DNA of 64,000 nt from Rhodospirillaceae bacterium (GCA_029243545.1 JAQWRV010000013.1:124001-188000); one strand, 5' to 3'; numbered from the stretch's first letter, positions 8,359-17,781 are shown. The notes: generated by a model not told the origin, from the sequence alone. Numbers and translations: made by a program.

Positions 8359-9753
8359 CTATACGCGCGTGTGTGCACGAACAAAGTCCTGCACGCGTTC
8401 TAAGTCATTCGGTAGGTCGGTCATCCGTTCATCGCGATCATACAGCCCTGCCATAAGATCAGGCAGAGGCGGCCTAATGCCGGTCGCATCTTCGACGGCA
8501 TCAGGAAACTTAGCCGGATGCGCTGTCGCCATAACAACGCGCGGTATAGATGGATCGAGACAAGACGATTGAGCCGCATGAACACCGATGGCCGTGTGCG
8601 GATCAATAAGGTGCCCCGTATCCAGATAGGTTTCTCTTACAACTCGCTTCGTGCCTCCGTCATCAAGCCGCGTGCCGATAAACTGAGACCCTATTTTGTC
8701 CTTAGGCACTTGTTCAACCGCATAAGACCCACTTTGCAACAGACCGTCCATCAACCGCTTTATGGCTGTGGCGTCCCGATCATACGCGTCAAACAGCAGA
8801 CGTTCGAAATTTGAGGACACTTGAATATCCATGGCCGGACTAAGCGTCGGCACAACTTGACCCACTGTCATGGCACCGCTCTCGAAATAGCGGGTCAAGA
8901 TATCGTTGCGATTAGAGCCGACCAGGAAATTCGCGATTGGCAGGCCCATTTTAGCTGCGCAGTAGCCAGCAAACACATTGCCGAAATTTCCAGTCGGCAC
9001 AGCAAACGCAATAGGCCGGTCGGGGCCGCCGAGCGCCAGCGATGCTGCAACGTAATACACGGACTGAGACATAATGCGCGCCCAGTTGATGGAGTTGACA
9101 GCAGAGAGATGAAGTTCGTCTCGAAAGGGCTGGTCGTTGAACATGGCTTTGACCAACGCCTGGCAGTCATCGAAAGTGCCATCAATGGCAACGTTATGAA
9201 CATTACCGGCCTCGACCGTTGTCATTTGACGCCGCTGCACCTCCGACACACGGCCTTTGGGATGCAGAATAATAATATCGATTGCATCCCGGTCAGCGCA
9301 GGCAGCGATGGCAGCGGACCCTGTATCGCCAGAGGTCGCTCCCACAATCGTAAGACGCTCACTGCGCGCTGAAAGGACGCGGTCAAATAGATGGCCGACG
9401 ACTTGGAGTGCAAAATCCTTAAATGCCAACGTCGGCCCGTGGAACAGCTCCATGAGCCAGGTGTTGTGAGCCAGTTGAACCATGGGCGCTATAGCAGGAT
9501 GACTAAACGGCGCGTAGGCATCATCCATGATCTGCGCAAGATCAGACTCAACCGCTGACCCTTCCACGAAGGGGGCAGTGACCTGAGTGGCTAGCGCGGC
9601 ATAGCCGAGGCCGCGCATGGCGCGCCAATCGTCTACCGACCGCTGAGGCCAGGATACAGGCAAATATAGCCCGCCGTCCCGTGCAAGGCCGGTCAGTAGC
9701 ACGTCATCAAAATCAAGCTCAGGCGCTTGGCCACGGGTAGACTGATAGCGCAC
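8359..9753 (-). CDS. thrC: Threonine synthase
   Basis: The PLP enzyme converts O-phosphohomoserine to threonine. The 464-residue product has the expected N-terminal motif (MRYQSTRG, ARDGGLYLP), the PLP lysine K112 in HGPTLAFKDFA, and the glycine-rich phosphate loop GATSGDTGSAA. Length fits the bacterial/fungal long form. It is first in an apparent operon with the M16 peptidase. Homoserine kinase (thrB) is not nearby. Confidence 0.97.
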   Translation of the reverse strand: MRYQSTRGQAPELDFDDVLLTGLARDGGLYLPVSWPQRSVDDWRAMRGLGYAALATQVTAPFVEGSAVESDLAQIMDDAYAPFSHPAIAPMVQLAHNTWLMELFHGPTLAFKDFALQVVGHLFDRVLSARSERLTIVGATSGDTGSAAIAACADRDAIDIIILHPKGRVSEVQRRQMTTVEAGNVHNVAIDGTFDDCQALVKAMFNDQPFRDELHLSAVNSINWARIMSQSVYYVAASLALGGPDRPIAFAVPTGNFGNVFAGYCAAKMGLPIANFLVGSNRNDILTRYFESGAMTVGQVVPTLSPAMDIQVSSNFERLLFDAYDRDATAIKRLMDGLLQSGSYAVEQVPKDKIGSQFIGTRLDDGGTKRVVRETYLDTGHLIDPHTAIGVHAAQSSCLDPSIPRVVMATAHPAKFPDAVEDATGIRPPLPDLMAGLYDRDERMTDLPNDLERVQDFVRAHTRV

Positions 9754-10018
9754 GAGAAGCTCCTAGATCGACTATATCAGAGGCTGGAAAGCGGCGGATA
9801 CTAGCCGGGCACTCCGCGCCGAGCAACCGAAACGCGGAGCAAAAACGTTAAAAATCAGTGTCCTATCGAGGCCTTAGCTAGCTGCAGCAATGTCTCTGAC
9901 TACTTCTGCTATCACATGATCCAGAGTAACGCTGATCGCCTCAACCGCCCTCGCCACCAACTATGCCCGGATCAGAGTGAGAGGTAAATCGCCCGGAAAG
10001 GACAATTCAAAAGAAGAC
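9754..10018. other. Intergenic stretch upstream of thrC
   Basis: No full gene is visible. There is a 7-bp inverted repeat (CTCCGCG at 9812 and CGCGGAG at 9833) with a 14-base loop that could influence the thrC leader. A minus-strand open stretch of about 28 codons (9874-9960) reads like a coding remnant, but it is too short to identify. The rest shows nothing I can name. Confidence 0.4.
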
Positions 10019-11053
10019 CTAATGACGATAAGAATTCATAAGACGACCGAATAAATCGACATAAGAGTCAACCACCGTATCTTCAGAAAAATCGGTCGTA
10101 GCCTGCGATTCACCTCCGATCGCTAGGCGCTGCGCAAATTTCGGCTCCGCAACGATGCGGCTAACTGCCACTGCCATCCCATGATAATCATCAACATCAA
10201 CTAAGAGGCCGTTTTCTTGGTCGGTTATGAGATAGGACGGACCTTCTGCGTTCGTCGCAACCACCGGTGTACCATTACTCCAGGCATTGACGACAACATT
10301 CCCAAACGGTTCATGGCGCGACGGCACTAGGCACACATCAGCGGTTTCCAATAACGCCTCGCGATCAGAGCGCCATCCTAAAAATCGAACGCGCGCCTGT
10401 ATCCCAAGCGATTGGGCGAGTTTCTTCAAGAATCCAGCTTGTGATCCATCGCCCGCTATCCACATATAAGCCTCCGGTACGTTGGACATCGCTCTCAGCG
10501 CTGTATCAATCCCTTTTGAGTCTTCGAGACGCGCAAGAATCAACACGACGGGTGCCTGTTCTGGAGTCGAGAGACTTTCCTTTGAAACAGGGTCACAATC
10601 GATGCGCGGCGAAAAATTTGGGATGAATGCGACCCGTTCTGAGTCCCAGCCTTGACCTATACAATGCGCAACCAACGCCGGAGTATTGCAAATCAGGAAA
10701 TCGCAGTGCTTGTAGTACTTGAGGTCATAAAACCCTCCAAGGCGGCCAACATTGATCCAAGGCCCTGTTCTTACGAGATCGGCCGCGCGACTCATCCAGG
10801 CGAGAACGATGTCAGGATTCGCGTTTAGCAACGTTCGCTTGAACTTAGGGCCTGAAAAAAAGTCGAGCGGCCCACCCATCCGTGCGGTCGAGAACGTGCA
10901 ATTAGCCGCTACCAGTCTTGTTAATCTGTCGGCATAAGGACGGGAAAAAGCATGTTGATCAAATCCCCGGCGCGATAAAGCGTCGACCAAATCCACAAAG
11001 AATGTTTCGGCTCCGCCGTGTCGGCCGCCAGCAATGATATGAGTTACCCGCAT
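10019..11053 (-). CDS. GT4-family glycosyltransferase
   Basis: This 344-residue GT-B fold enzyme starts with the donor-fold motif GGRHGGAETFFVDLVDAL and has a C-terminal nucleotide-sugar domain (VLILARLEDSKGID, IAGDGSQ, VPSRHEPFG, ENGLLVDVDD). It resembles cell-surface polysaccharide or LPS core glycosyltransferases. The EX7E motif is altered: the first Glu is present (HEPFG) but the second position reads Asn (VVVNAW, codon AAT). It diverges from an LpxL-like acyltransferase, suggesting a role in lipid A or core assembly at the inner membrane. Confidence 0.85.
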   Translation of the reverse strand: MRVTHIIAGGRHGGAETFFVDLVDALSRRGFDQHAFSRPYADRLTRLVAANCTFSTARMGGPLDFFSGPKFKRTLLNANPDIVLAWMSRAADLVRTGPWINVGRLGGFYDLKYYKHCDFLICNTPALVAHCIGQGWDSERVAFIPNFSPRIDCDPVSKESLSTPEQAPVVLILARLEDSKGIDTALRAMSNVPEAYMWIAGDGSQAGFLKKLAQSLGIQARVRFLGWRSDREALLETADVCLVPSRHEPFGNVVVNAWSNGTPVVATNAEGPSYLITDQENGLLVDVDDYHGMAVAVSRIVAEPKFAQRLAIGGESQATTDFSEDTVVDSYVDLFGRLMNSYRH

Positions 11054-11145
11054 AAACGGACGGACTGTACCCCATCACGGCCTTGCCGTAATAGTTTAGC
11101 GGATAAGAAGTCTGGATTTTACTTTTGGAGGAACCCAACCCCGCG

Positions 11146-12051
11146 ATGTCCAACAGATCATTCTTAAAGGGCCTGCAATACCGCTTCGAGGCCAGTGTAG
11201 CCTATGCGCTATACGGCCTATTTCGTGCGCTGCCGGTGTCCTGGGCGTCTGCATTTGGCGGGCAGATAACCCGCTGGTTCGGGCCACTCAGCCGTCCACA
11301 TCAGACCGCCGCTTCAAATTTGGCCCACGCCTTCCCTGACCTATCCTCTGAGGCTCTCGCGGAAATTCAGTCTGAGGTTTGGGATAATCTCGGGCGCGTC
11401 TCGGCTGAATATGCAGCCCTATCCCGGATATGGGAGCCTGAAGAGGCCAGCCGTATAGAGGTAAGCGGGGCAGAACACATCGTGGAATTAGCTAGGCGCG
11501 GTTCTCCAGCAATCATATTCTCGGGCCATATCGCTAACTGGGAAACCCTGCCCATCGCCATCGCGCGCATGACTAAACCGCCAGCAATCGTATACCGCGC
11601 ACCCAATAATCCGTATGTAGATCGTCTTCTCCAGTCATCCCGGCGGGCGTCCTGCAAAGTGCAAATACCGAAAGGCCACGGCGGCGCCCGTGACATTATG
11701 CGCGAGATTAAAGCGGGCGGTTTTGTTGCCGTGCTGATAGATCAAAAAAGCAACACCGGATTACCCGTTCCTCTGTTTGGCCGCGGCGCAATGACAGGGG
11801 ATGCCGTTGCACGGATTGCCATGCGCTTCAAATGCCCAATCGTTCCGGCGCAAATCGAACGCCGGAACGGATGCCGGTTTAAGGTCACTTTTGAGGAGCC
11901 GTGGCAGACGAATTCTATGGAAAACGATGAAGCGACTATTCACGACCTTTTGAATCGAATGAATGAGAAGCTCGAAACATGGGTTCGGAGACACCCGGGC
12001 CAGTGGCTTTGGGTCCATAACCGCTGGCCAAAAGGCAGCTCGGCATCGTGA
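11146..12051 (+). CDS. Lipid A biosynthesis acyltransferase, LpxL/HtrB family
   Basis: The 301-residue enzyme transfers a secondary acyl chain to lipid A (or a related lipid) at the inner membrane. Family hallmarks include HQTAASNLAHAFPDLS near the N-terminus, the HX4E catalytic motif in SGHIANWETLP, and the conserved GGFVAVLIDQKSNTGLPVPLFG region with the late PAQIERRNG. I chose ATG 11146; the frame is open from 11125 with a TTG, less likely. Its stop overlaps the GTG start of the next gene (GTGA), so the two are translationally coupled. Confidence 0.92.
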   Translation: MSNRSFLKGLQYRFEASVAYALYGLFRALPVSWASAFGGQITRWFGPLSRPHQTAASNLAHAFPDLSSEALAEIQSEVWDNLGRVSAEYAALSRIWEPEEASRIEVSGAEHIVELARRGSPAIIFSGHIANWETLPIAIARMTKPPAIVYRAPNNPYVDRLLQSSRRASCKVQIPKGHGGARDIMREIKAGGFVAVLIDQKSNTGLPVPLFGRGAMTGDAVARIAMRFKCPIVPAQIERRNGCRFKVTFEEPWQTNSMENDEATIHDLLNRMNEKLETWVRRHPGQWLWVHNRWPKGSSAS

Positions 12052-13043
12052 CCAAACCCCTCTTTTCAGGCAAAGGTATTCCCTGCCCCTTGTGCAGTGG
12101 CGACGACCACACCGTCGTTGGGATAACAGATAGACACGGCAAGGCCCTGCGCACCGTTCTTTGCCGCGACTGTGGCCACGTTTTCACCAACCCGCAGCCA
12201 ACGGCCCAAGAAATCAGCGCCTTTTACGAGCACCGCTACCGCACGGCTTACAAAGGCACAGCAACACCGAAGCCCAAACACGTCTATCGGGCCGGCCTAC
12301 GTGCATTGGAGCGCTTTGATCAGCTAAAGTCATTCTGCGCGCAGGGCGTGCGTGTGCTCGACGTCGGGTCAGGCGGAGGTGAGTTCGCGTATCTTATGCG
12401 TAAACTCGGTTTTCATATGCTTGGCATAGAACCAAACCAAGGCTACGCCGAATTTTCACGAAATGAGTATGACCTCGACGTCAATGTTGGCGGTGTCGAA
12501 AATATTCCAGAAACGAACCAAGCATATGACGTAATCACGTTGTACCACGTGCTTGAGCATCTCGAATCGCCAGTTGCTGTGCTCGCGCAGTTGCGCGATT
12601 CACTCAATGACGATGGATTGTTAATTGTTGAAGTCCCGAACGTTGAAGCGCGCTACCACGGCCCCAACAGGCAGTTCCATTTGGCGCATCTTCATAGCTT
12701 CTCTTTAGAGAGTCTGCAGTTGGCTGGAAACCGCGCCGGCCTTACCGCGACCAGCGTCACCCTTCAACCTCATACAAAACACATATCGATCATCTTCAAG
12801 AAAGCTTCGGAAACGTACAACGAAGCACGTGAACAAGGCATTCCAAAAAGAATTGAAGACAGGCTGCGTCGCCATACACAAATGAGCGATATTTTTTCGG
12901 CCCGTCCTTACCGCCGGTTATGGGCCAATTTCAAACGTCCGATCCGGGAGCGGCTCGCCTTAGCCAGGCTCGGCAACCCGCCAGATACACGGACAATCCT
13001 CGATCGCCTGTATTCGGACCTGTGTGACCGCCAGGCCGTCTAG
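12048..13043 (+). CDS. SAM-dependent methyltransferase with N-terminal zinc-ribbon-like Cys cluster
   Basis: The 331-residue protein has an N-terminal CPLC...CRDC pattern (zinc ribbon), followed by a class I methyltransferase domain with motif I VLDVGSGGGEFAYLM and the YHVLEHLESP segment. This layout is common among polysaccharide- and sugar-modifying methyltransferases (methyltransf_23 type with FkbM/NovP-like zinc finger). The GTG start overlaps the acyltransferase stop by four bases. Its neighbours suggest a surface glycolipid substrate. It converges with the FGE-fold gene; the stop codons overlap in CTAG. Confidence 0.87.
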   Translation: MTKPLFSGKGIPCPLCSGDDHTVVGITDRHGKALRTVLCRDCGHVFTNPQPTAQEISAFYEHRYRTAYKGTATPKPKHVYRAGLRALERFDQLKSFCAQGVRVLDVGSGGGEFAYLMRKLGFHMLGIEPNQGYAEFSRNEYDLDVNVGGVENIPETNQAYDVITLYHVLEHLESPVAVLAQLRDSLNDDGLLIVEVPNVEARYHGPNRQFHLAHLHSFSLESLQLAGNRAGLTATSVTLQPHTKHISIIFKKASETYNEAREQGIPKRIEDRLRRHTQMSDIFSARPYRRLWANFKRPIRERLALARLGNPPDTRTILDRLYSDLCDRQAV

Positions 13044-13960
13044 TTCAGGTCGCGCGCAATTCTGAAGCCAAAAAAGGCGTCCATTTGGCGTTCGGGGTCC
13101 GTGCCCCGCCACGTTGGTCTCTGCCGGTAAGCCTGCGTAATCCAGCCACCGCCACGGATAGACCGCAAATCGCAAGCCCCCTCCACTTCAACCGCGGACC
13201 CATCAGTGGGGCTATCCGGATAAGGCAGGATCGCACAGTCCTGGGTCCACTCCCAGACATTGCCGAGTATGTCGTAAAGGCCGAAGGGATTAGGCTCAAA
13301 AGAACCAACGGGTGAGGTGTCTGCAAAACCGTCATCGCAAGCGGGCGCATCCCAATCTTCCGTCGGCCATTTGGCCGCGGCTGTCGCGTCATAGACATTG
13401 GCGTATCGGCATGCGTCGTCAGGGTCGTCGCCCCAGTAGTAAAGGCTTTTGGTTCCCCCTTTGGCGGCGTACTCCCATTCCGCTTCCGTTGGTAGGCGAT
13501 AACGTTGCCCCGTTACACCTGACAACCAGGCTGCATAGGCGCGGGCATCCCGCCATGAGACACACACCACTGCTTCATCATTTCTGACAGAGCGCTTGTA
13601 TCCGGGGTCCCGCCATGTGCGGTTTGGCGTCGACATTTTGGTCATGACCCACATACTGCACTCATCGACCTCAGGCTCTTGCCCGGTCGCAGCAATAAAG
13701 TCGGCGAATTGCCCCACCGTAATTTCATATCGGCCGAGCGCAAATGCCTTCGGTATGGTTACCATCCGCTCCGGCCCCTCTGTACGCTCTGGGTCACCAT
13801 CATTTTCACCCATGGTAAAAGCGCCAGATGGAATAACCACCATTTCTGGGCAGTCGGCACAATCTTGCAACAAGGCGCCAGGGTTTATCGAGACCGACTG
13901 AGCCAAAGCCGCAGCCGTGACCGACATGAGAAGAAAGCTTTGAAACATAATCTTGATCAT
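13040..13960 (-). CDS. Secreted FGE-sulfatase-fold protein (SUMF1-like), catalytic cysteines absent
   Basis: The 306-residue protein starts with a signal peptide (hydrophobic segment ending near ALAQS) and then the formylglycine-generating-enzyme fold: IPSGAFTMGEN, WRDARAYAAWLSG, YRLPTEAEWEYAAKGG, NPFGLYDILGNVWEWTQD, and a C-terminal RGGGW. The Cys-containing tail of true FGE (RGGSF followed by two cysteines) is replaced by WITQAYRQRP, so sulfatase activation is unlikely; related domains serve other oxidations or binding. I chose the ATG at 13960 because it starts the signal peptide. No sulfatase gene is nearby. Confidence 0.88.
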   Translation of the reverse strand: MIKIMFQSFLLMSVTAAALAQSVSINPGALLQDCADCPEMVVIPSGAFTMGENDGDPERTEGPERMVTIPKAFALGRYEITVGQFADFIAATGQEPEVDECSMWVMTKMSTPNRTWRDPGYKRSVRNDEAVVCVSWRDARAYAAWLSGVTGQRYRLPTEAEWEYAAKGGTKSLYYWGDDPDDACRYANVYDATAAAKWPTEDWDAPACDDGFADTSPVGSFEPNPFGLYDILGNVWEWTQDCAILPYPDSPTDGSAVEVEGACDLRSIRGGGWITQAYRQRPTWRGTDPERQMDAFFGFRIARDLN

Positions 13961-14159
13961 TGCCGTGTGCTCGCTTGCTGGAGTGAAGATTGTGTAAGGG
14001 TGGATGTTGTTGGAATTATTGGCAAGTAGTTCAGGGATAAAACTGCCTGTCATTTGCCGGTCGCGTCAACCTACCGATACTTTAAACAGATTGTTTGCAT
14101 GCATGAATTGATGCAGCGCTCTTTTTCTCGCGTGACGTTCTCTATCTCTATAAGCGCAG

Positions 14160-14344
14160 CAGCGCAGACCGCCCGGTTCGGCAATATCGGTGCTAAGCCG
14201 CACGAAAGGCTCCATTTCGCCGGCGAACACACCGCAGTTCTCCAGCAAGGCATGGAAGGCACTATGGACTCTGGAGAACGCACTACCTTTGAGATATTGG
14301 ACCGCGCCCAGGGCAAAGACGGGCGGTGCGCCAATAGGGGCTGA
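14160..14344 (+). pseudogene. Remnant of a flavin monoamine oxidase C-terminus
   Basis: In the frame ending with the TGA at 14342-14344 the translation reads ERLHFAGEHTAVLQQGMEG (14204-14260) and then TMDSGERTTFEIL. This matches the C-terminal FAD-binding signature of amine oxidases (FAGEHT, a G-x-hydrophobic-x-G pattern, then SGERAA). Only about 50 residues survive; the upstream sequence contains no FAD-binding GXGXXG domain. It lies just before the GntR regulator. I read it as the tail of a lost amine oxidase gene. Confidence 0.7.
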
Positions 14345-14402
14345 TTCCCGATCAAATTTATCATAACGTCATAATAGGTTCATATGAGGAGAATCGGGCC
14401 GT

Positions 14403-15191
14403 ATGACGTCTCTGAGCGCAGATTCTATCGGTGAAAGCCAGAAACTACCCCGGTACTACCAAGTATACCTGACCCTGAGAGACTGGATTAACAACGGTAA
14501 TTACCGGTCGGGCACCCAACTGCCAACCGAATCAGATCTCTGCGAAACATTTAGCGTTTCCCGTATCACCGTCCGCAAAGCCGTCGATCTTCTGGCTACG
14601 GATCATTTGGTTCGCCGGGAGCAAGGCCGTGGAACGTTTGTGACCGGCAATGCGGCCACACCCCCCCTCACCAGCGATATGGATCAAATGCTCAAACGGG
14701 CGGATTCTCTCGCGCAAATGTCGGAAGTCAGGGACGCCCTGGTCAGCGAAGAACCAGCTGACGCTGAAACATGCATGGACCTCAGACTTGAATCTGGTGC
14801 ATCAGTGACGCGAGTGTCGCTGGTGCGGGCCTTGCAAGGAAAGAAGATTGGCCGGTCTTCGACTTACTTCCCAGTTGACCTAGGCGTTACAGTCAAACCT
14901 GATGAGGTGGAATACATCTCCATCGTCAGCATTCTCGAACACAAAGGCATCGACATTCAAAGCGCGGACCAGTTGATCAGCGCGACGCTGGCCGGCATGC
15001 AAGATGCTGCCGTGCTCGGATGCGCCGTAGGCACACCGCTCGTCCGCGTTCGCCTGATTGTGTTCGACAACAAGTACCGCCCGGTTGAACGCCATGATGC
15101 AGTTTATTTGGCAGACTTTTATCAACACCGCATTCATCTCGTGCGTGAACCGCGCGATGTGGGCGGATTTCGGTGGTCCCACGGAGACTGA
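14403..15191 (+). CDS. GntR-family transcriptional regulator with UTRA domain
   Basis: The 262-residue protein has an N-terminal winged helix (YYQVYLTLRDWINNGNY, LPTESDLCETFSVSRITVRKAVDLL, GRGTFV) and a C-terminal UTRA effector domain, as in HutC/PhnF/FarR-type repressors. It likely senses a small metabolite and represses a nearby catabolic or transport gene. Candidates are the binding-protein gene facing it (stops eight bases apart) or the lost amine oxidase whose remnant lies upstream. An AT-rich stretch with a GAGGAGA ribosome binding site precedes the ATG. Confidence 0.92.
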   Translation: MTSLSADSIGESQKLPRYYQVYLTLRDWINNGNYRSGTQLPTESDLCETFSVSRITVRKAVDLLATDHLVRREQGRGTFVTGNAATPPLTSDMDQMLKRADSLAQMSEVRDALVSEEPADAETCMDLRLESGASVTRVSLVRALQGKKIGRSSTYFPVDLGVTVKPDEVEYISIVSILEHKGIDIQSADQLISATLAGMQDAAVLGCAVGTPLVRVRLIVFDNKYRPVERHDAVYLADFYQHRIHLVREPRDVGGFRWSHGD

Positions 15192-15198
15192 TTCAGAA

Positions 15199-16713
15199 TC
15201 ACTCCGCTGAAAGGGTGATTTCCTCATAGACCGCGACCCGATTAGCAACGCGAAGTCCTTGAACGCTAGGTGATGCTGCCAAAATCTCATTGATCTCAAC
15301 AAGGAATAAGCTGGGTGCCCGGTTGTGGATTTCTTCCGCCAGATCAAATAAACGCATTTCCCGGCTTTTGGAGTTCATGTCTCCAGCGGCTGCGACGACC
15401 TGCGCAGTTAACCCTTCGTCGCAGTAAAACGGGATTGTCTTCAGGCAAGAGTAGTATTCCATCGGTCGAATGACATCATTGTACGGCAAGGCGTTCCAGG
15501 ACAGAGTAAATCCATCAATATCATCGCCCCAGGTGCCCGGGAGGTAATTTGATATCCATGAGGGAAACGTGACCGGGCGCAACTCTAAATCCACGCCAAT
15601 CTGTGACAGCTGGTCTGCTAGTGTTTGATAAATGTTGCTGTCGCCGGGAAGACGGTTAACCATGAGCGCAAATGTGAGCTTAAGCCCGTTTCCATAACCC
15701 GCCTCCTTGAGAAGAGCGCGCGCCTTATCTGGGTCGTAGGGATAGGGTGCAATATCTGGATTATATCCAAACGTACGCCGCCCGGCTGGCTGACCACTAG
15801 GCACCGTTGTCCCCAGCATCAAGGCATCAGCAATGGCTTGCTTATTGACTCCGTAGTTGACCGCCCGCCTCACCCGGACATCCTTCAACGGCCCATCCCG
15901 GCTGTCTTCGAGGCGGAATGCAATGCTCATGACTCCGAAGTTGGGATATGCGTGCGTTTGGAACCCTTCGCCCTGCAGGAACGCAACATCGTCGATATCC
16001 ATATTCCCAGCGATATCAACCTGCCCCGACAGCAATGCTTGGACGCGCGATGCGCGGTCGGGCAGGTTCGTCATTCGAATTCGATCGAGTTTGGGCGCAC
16101 GCCAAGAGGTCTTGTGGGCATCCATGATGACCGTGCCCGAGGTTTCACCCCAATCAGAAACACTGAACGCACCAGTTCCTACGGGAGTCTTTGCAAACCC
16201 ATCGGGGCTCAGCTCTTGCCATGCTTTTGGCGCAACCATGAACACCGCATTGAGGCGGCTGGGTAGAATGGCATCCGGTGGCTCGGTTTTAATGAGAACG
16301 GTGTAATCGTCCTCCGCCTCGACCCCGGCGATGCTGCGCATTTCATTGCCAATTATAGACCGGCGCCCTTCCGGTGTGACCAGCCATTCAATCGTATTGA
16401 GCACGGCGGAGGCGTTGAAGGGCTCACCGTTTGAAAAGATGACGCCCTGCCGGAGATTGAAACGCCAAGTATTTGAATCCACCAATTCCCATGACGTCGC
16501 CAGACCAGGCTTCAGTACTCCGTCAGAATCCAAACGTGTCAGGGCATCAAAAATACCCAGCCAGACAAAACTGGATGGCACGCCATTTGCTAGAAAAGGA
16601 TTCCCAAATGTCGGCGGAAGTTCGTGAACGGCGACGCGCAAAATATTATTGGCGCGGGCCATAGTCGTAGAAATCACGCACGCTAAAACAAAAAACGATA
16701 ATAACCGGAACAC
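15199..16713 (-). CDS. ABC transporter solute-binding protein, family 5 (peptide/nickel/opine type)
   Basis: This 504-residue periplasmic binding protein has a signal peptide (FRLLSFFVLACVISTTMARA) and the SBP_bac_5 pattern: WELVDSNTWRFNLRQGVIFSNG, then VRRAVNYGVNKQAIADALM and YPYDPDKARALLKEAGYG. The start is uncertain: GTG 16713 is preferred because the signal peptide begins there, while an ATG at 16779 would invade the divergent gene. No permease or ATPase is adjacent, so it must use a transporter encoded elsewhere, perhaps the permeases at 26083-27950. It resembles the binding protein at 27947-29467. Confidence 0.88.
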   Translation of the reverse strand: MFRLLSFFVLACVISTTMARANNILRVAVHELPPTFGNPFLANGVPSSFVWLGIFDALTRLDSDGVLKPGLATSWELVDSNTWRFNLRQGVIFSNGEPFNASAVLNTIEWLVTPEGRRSIIGNEMRSIAGVEAEDDYTVLIKTEPPDAILPSRLNAVFMVAPKAWQELSPDGFAKTPVGTGAFSVSDWGETSGTVIMDAHKTSWRAPKLDRIRMTNLPDRASRVQALLSGQVDIAGNMDIDDVAFLQGEGFQTHAYPNFGVMSIAFRLEDSRDGPLKDVRVRRAVNYGVNKQAIADALMLGTTVPSGQPAGRRTFGYNPDIAPYPYDPDKARALLKEAGYGNGLKLTFALMVNRLPGDSNIYQTLADQLSQIGVDLELRPVTFPSWISNYLPGTWGDDIDGFTLSWNALPYNDVIRPMEYYSCLKTIPFYCDEGLTAQVVAAAGDMNSKSREMRLFDLAEEIHNRAPSLFLVEINEILAASPSVQGLRVANRVAVYEEITLSAE

Positions 16714-16803
16714 TTTTACCAACCTCGGTCTTGATTGCTGGAGACACGGAGCCCGTCTAATATGAGCACTGCGCACCACATCATAGGCGACGGAGACCTT
16801 ATC

Positions 16804-17454
16804 ATGACTGACAAAAAAGCCTTACTCTTCGGTGGCACCGGACGCACCGGACTGGAGATTATGCACCTCCTGCAAGCGCATGGCGATCACGTCATTGTTG
16901 TTGCGCGGGACGACTCCAATACTGTTGATGTAGAAGCAGCAGGCGCGACTATTGTGCGTGGCGACGTCTTCGATCCCGAGGCGTTAACGGCAGCTGCAAC
17001 TTCAGCACCATGCGACCTAGCGATTTGCACCATTGGTAATCGCCCTGGGGCTGACCGCAAAGTTGATTTTGACGGAGTGCGCAATGTTGTTGATTCGTGC
17101 GTGGCCGCAGGCATCACCCGGTTCGTTCTCATTACGTCGATTGGCTGCGGCAACAGCCGGTCCGCGCTCTCAGAGCAAACTCTAAAATTCTTGGGCCCTA
17201 TGTGTGAACGCAAAACCCAAGGAGAAGACTATCTGTGTGCGACCGATTTGAATTGGACCATCATTAGACCAGGCGGGCTGTCATCAGACCCGCCCAGTGG
17301 AAACGCTATTCTATCGGAAGACCCTTTGACAAGCGGGGAAATAAACCGAAGCGATGTCGCCCGCTTCACCATTGAATGTTTGGACAACCCGGGGTCTACC
17401 GGGAGAATCTATTCCGCCGTAGATCCGAAAATAAGAGTGCCCGGCCAACCTTGA
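16804..17454 (+). CDS. NAD(P)-binding protein, atypical SDR (NmrA/SDR_a5 type)
   Basis: The 216-residue protein has an N-terminal dinucleotide motif FGGTGRTGLE and the atypical-SDR layout of NAD(P)H-binding epimerase-like proteins (VLITSIGCGNS in place of a classical YxxxK, then WTIIRPGGL). Such proteins act as reductases or redox sensors; no substrate can be given. ATG 16804 is chosen because GGAG lies upstream at suitable spacing; an upstream in-frame ATG at 16735 lacks support. It converges with the ferredoxin gene. Confidence 0.82.
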   Translation: MTDKKALLFGGTGRTGLEIMHLLQAHGDHVIVVARDDSNTVDVEAAGATIVRGDVFDPEALTAAATSAPCDLAICTIGNRPGADRKVDFDGVRNVVDSCVAAGITRFVLITSIGCGNSRSALSEQTLKFLGPMCERKTQGEDYLCATDLNWTIIRPGGLSSDPPSGNAILSEDPLTSGEINRSDVARFTIECLDNPGSTGRIYSAVDPKIRVPGQP

Positions 17455-17463
17455 ATGAGCACC

Positions 17464-17781
17464 CTACTCCTCAGGCGCAACCGTCAAGCTAAGGCCGTCC
17501 AGATCATCGGTCATGGTGATTTGGCAACTCAGCCGTGAATTACCGGCTTTGTAGCTTTCTGCCTCACTGACCAACTCCTGCTCATCTTCAGACAGATCCG
17601 GCAGCTTTGCCGCCCAGTCACCATCAATAAATATATGGCACGTCGCACAGGAACAGCAGCCGCCGCAGATGGCCTCTACATCCATATCGTTGTCGCGCAG
17701 GATTTCCATTACGGTCGCGCCGGATTTACCTTCGATATCGTGTTTGTTGCCAGCACGGTTAGTGACATAAATGGTCGCCAT
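17464..17781 (-). CDS. [2Fe-2S] ferredoxin, adrenodoxin/putidaredoxin type
   Basis: This 105-residue electron carrier has cluster cysteines C39, C45, C48 and C86 in the CX5CX2C...C spacing of vertebrate-type bacterial ferredoxins, plus the acidic helix (DLSEDEQELV) that docks P450s or reductases. It could donate electrons to the Rieske oxygenase or other oxygenases in this window, or to a P450 elsewhere; no reductase gene is adjacent. Two extra cysteines (C42, C43) lie within the cluster loop. Confidence 0.92.
   Translation of the reverse strand: MATIYVTNRAGNKHDIEGKSGATVMEILRDNDMDVEAICGGCCSCATCHIFIDGDWAAKLPDLSEDEQELVSEAESYKAGNSRLSCQITMTDDLDGLSLTVAPEE

Noticed and set aside
9812-9839. Inverted repeat upstream of thrC as a terminator
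   Set aside because: The stem is only seven bases with a long loop and no U-tract on either strand.
13040-13960. Calling the FGE-fold gene a sulfatase-activating enzyme
   Set aside because: The active-site cysteine pair is absent from the C-terminal segment and no sulfatase gene is present.
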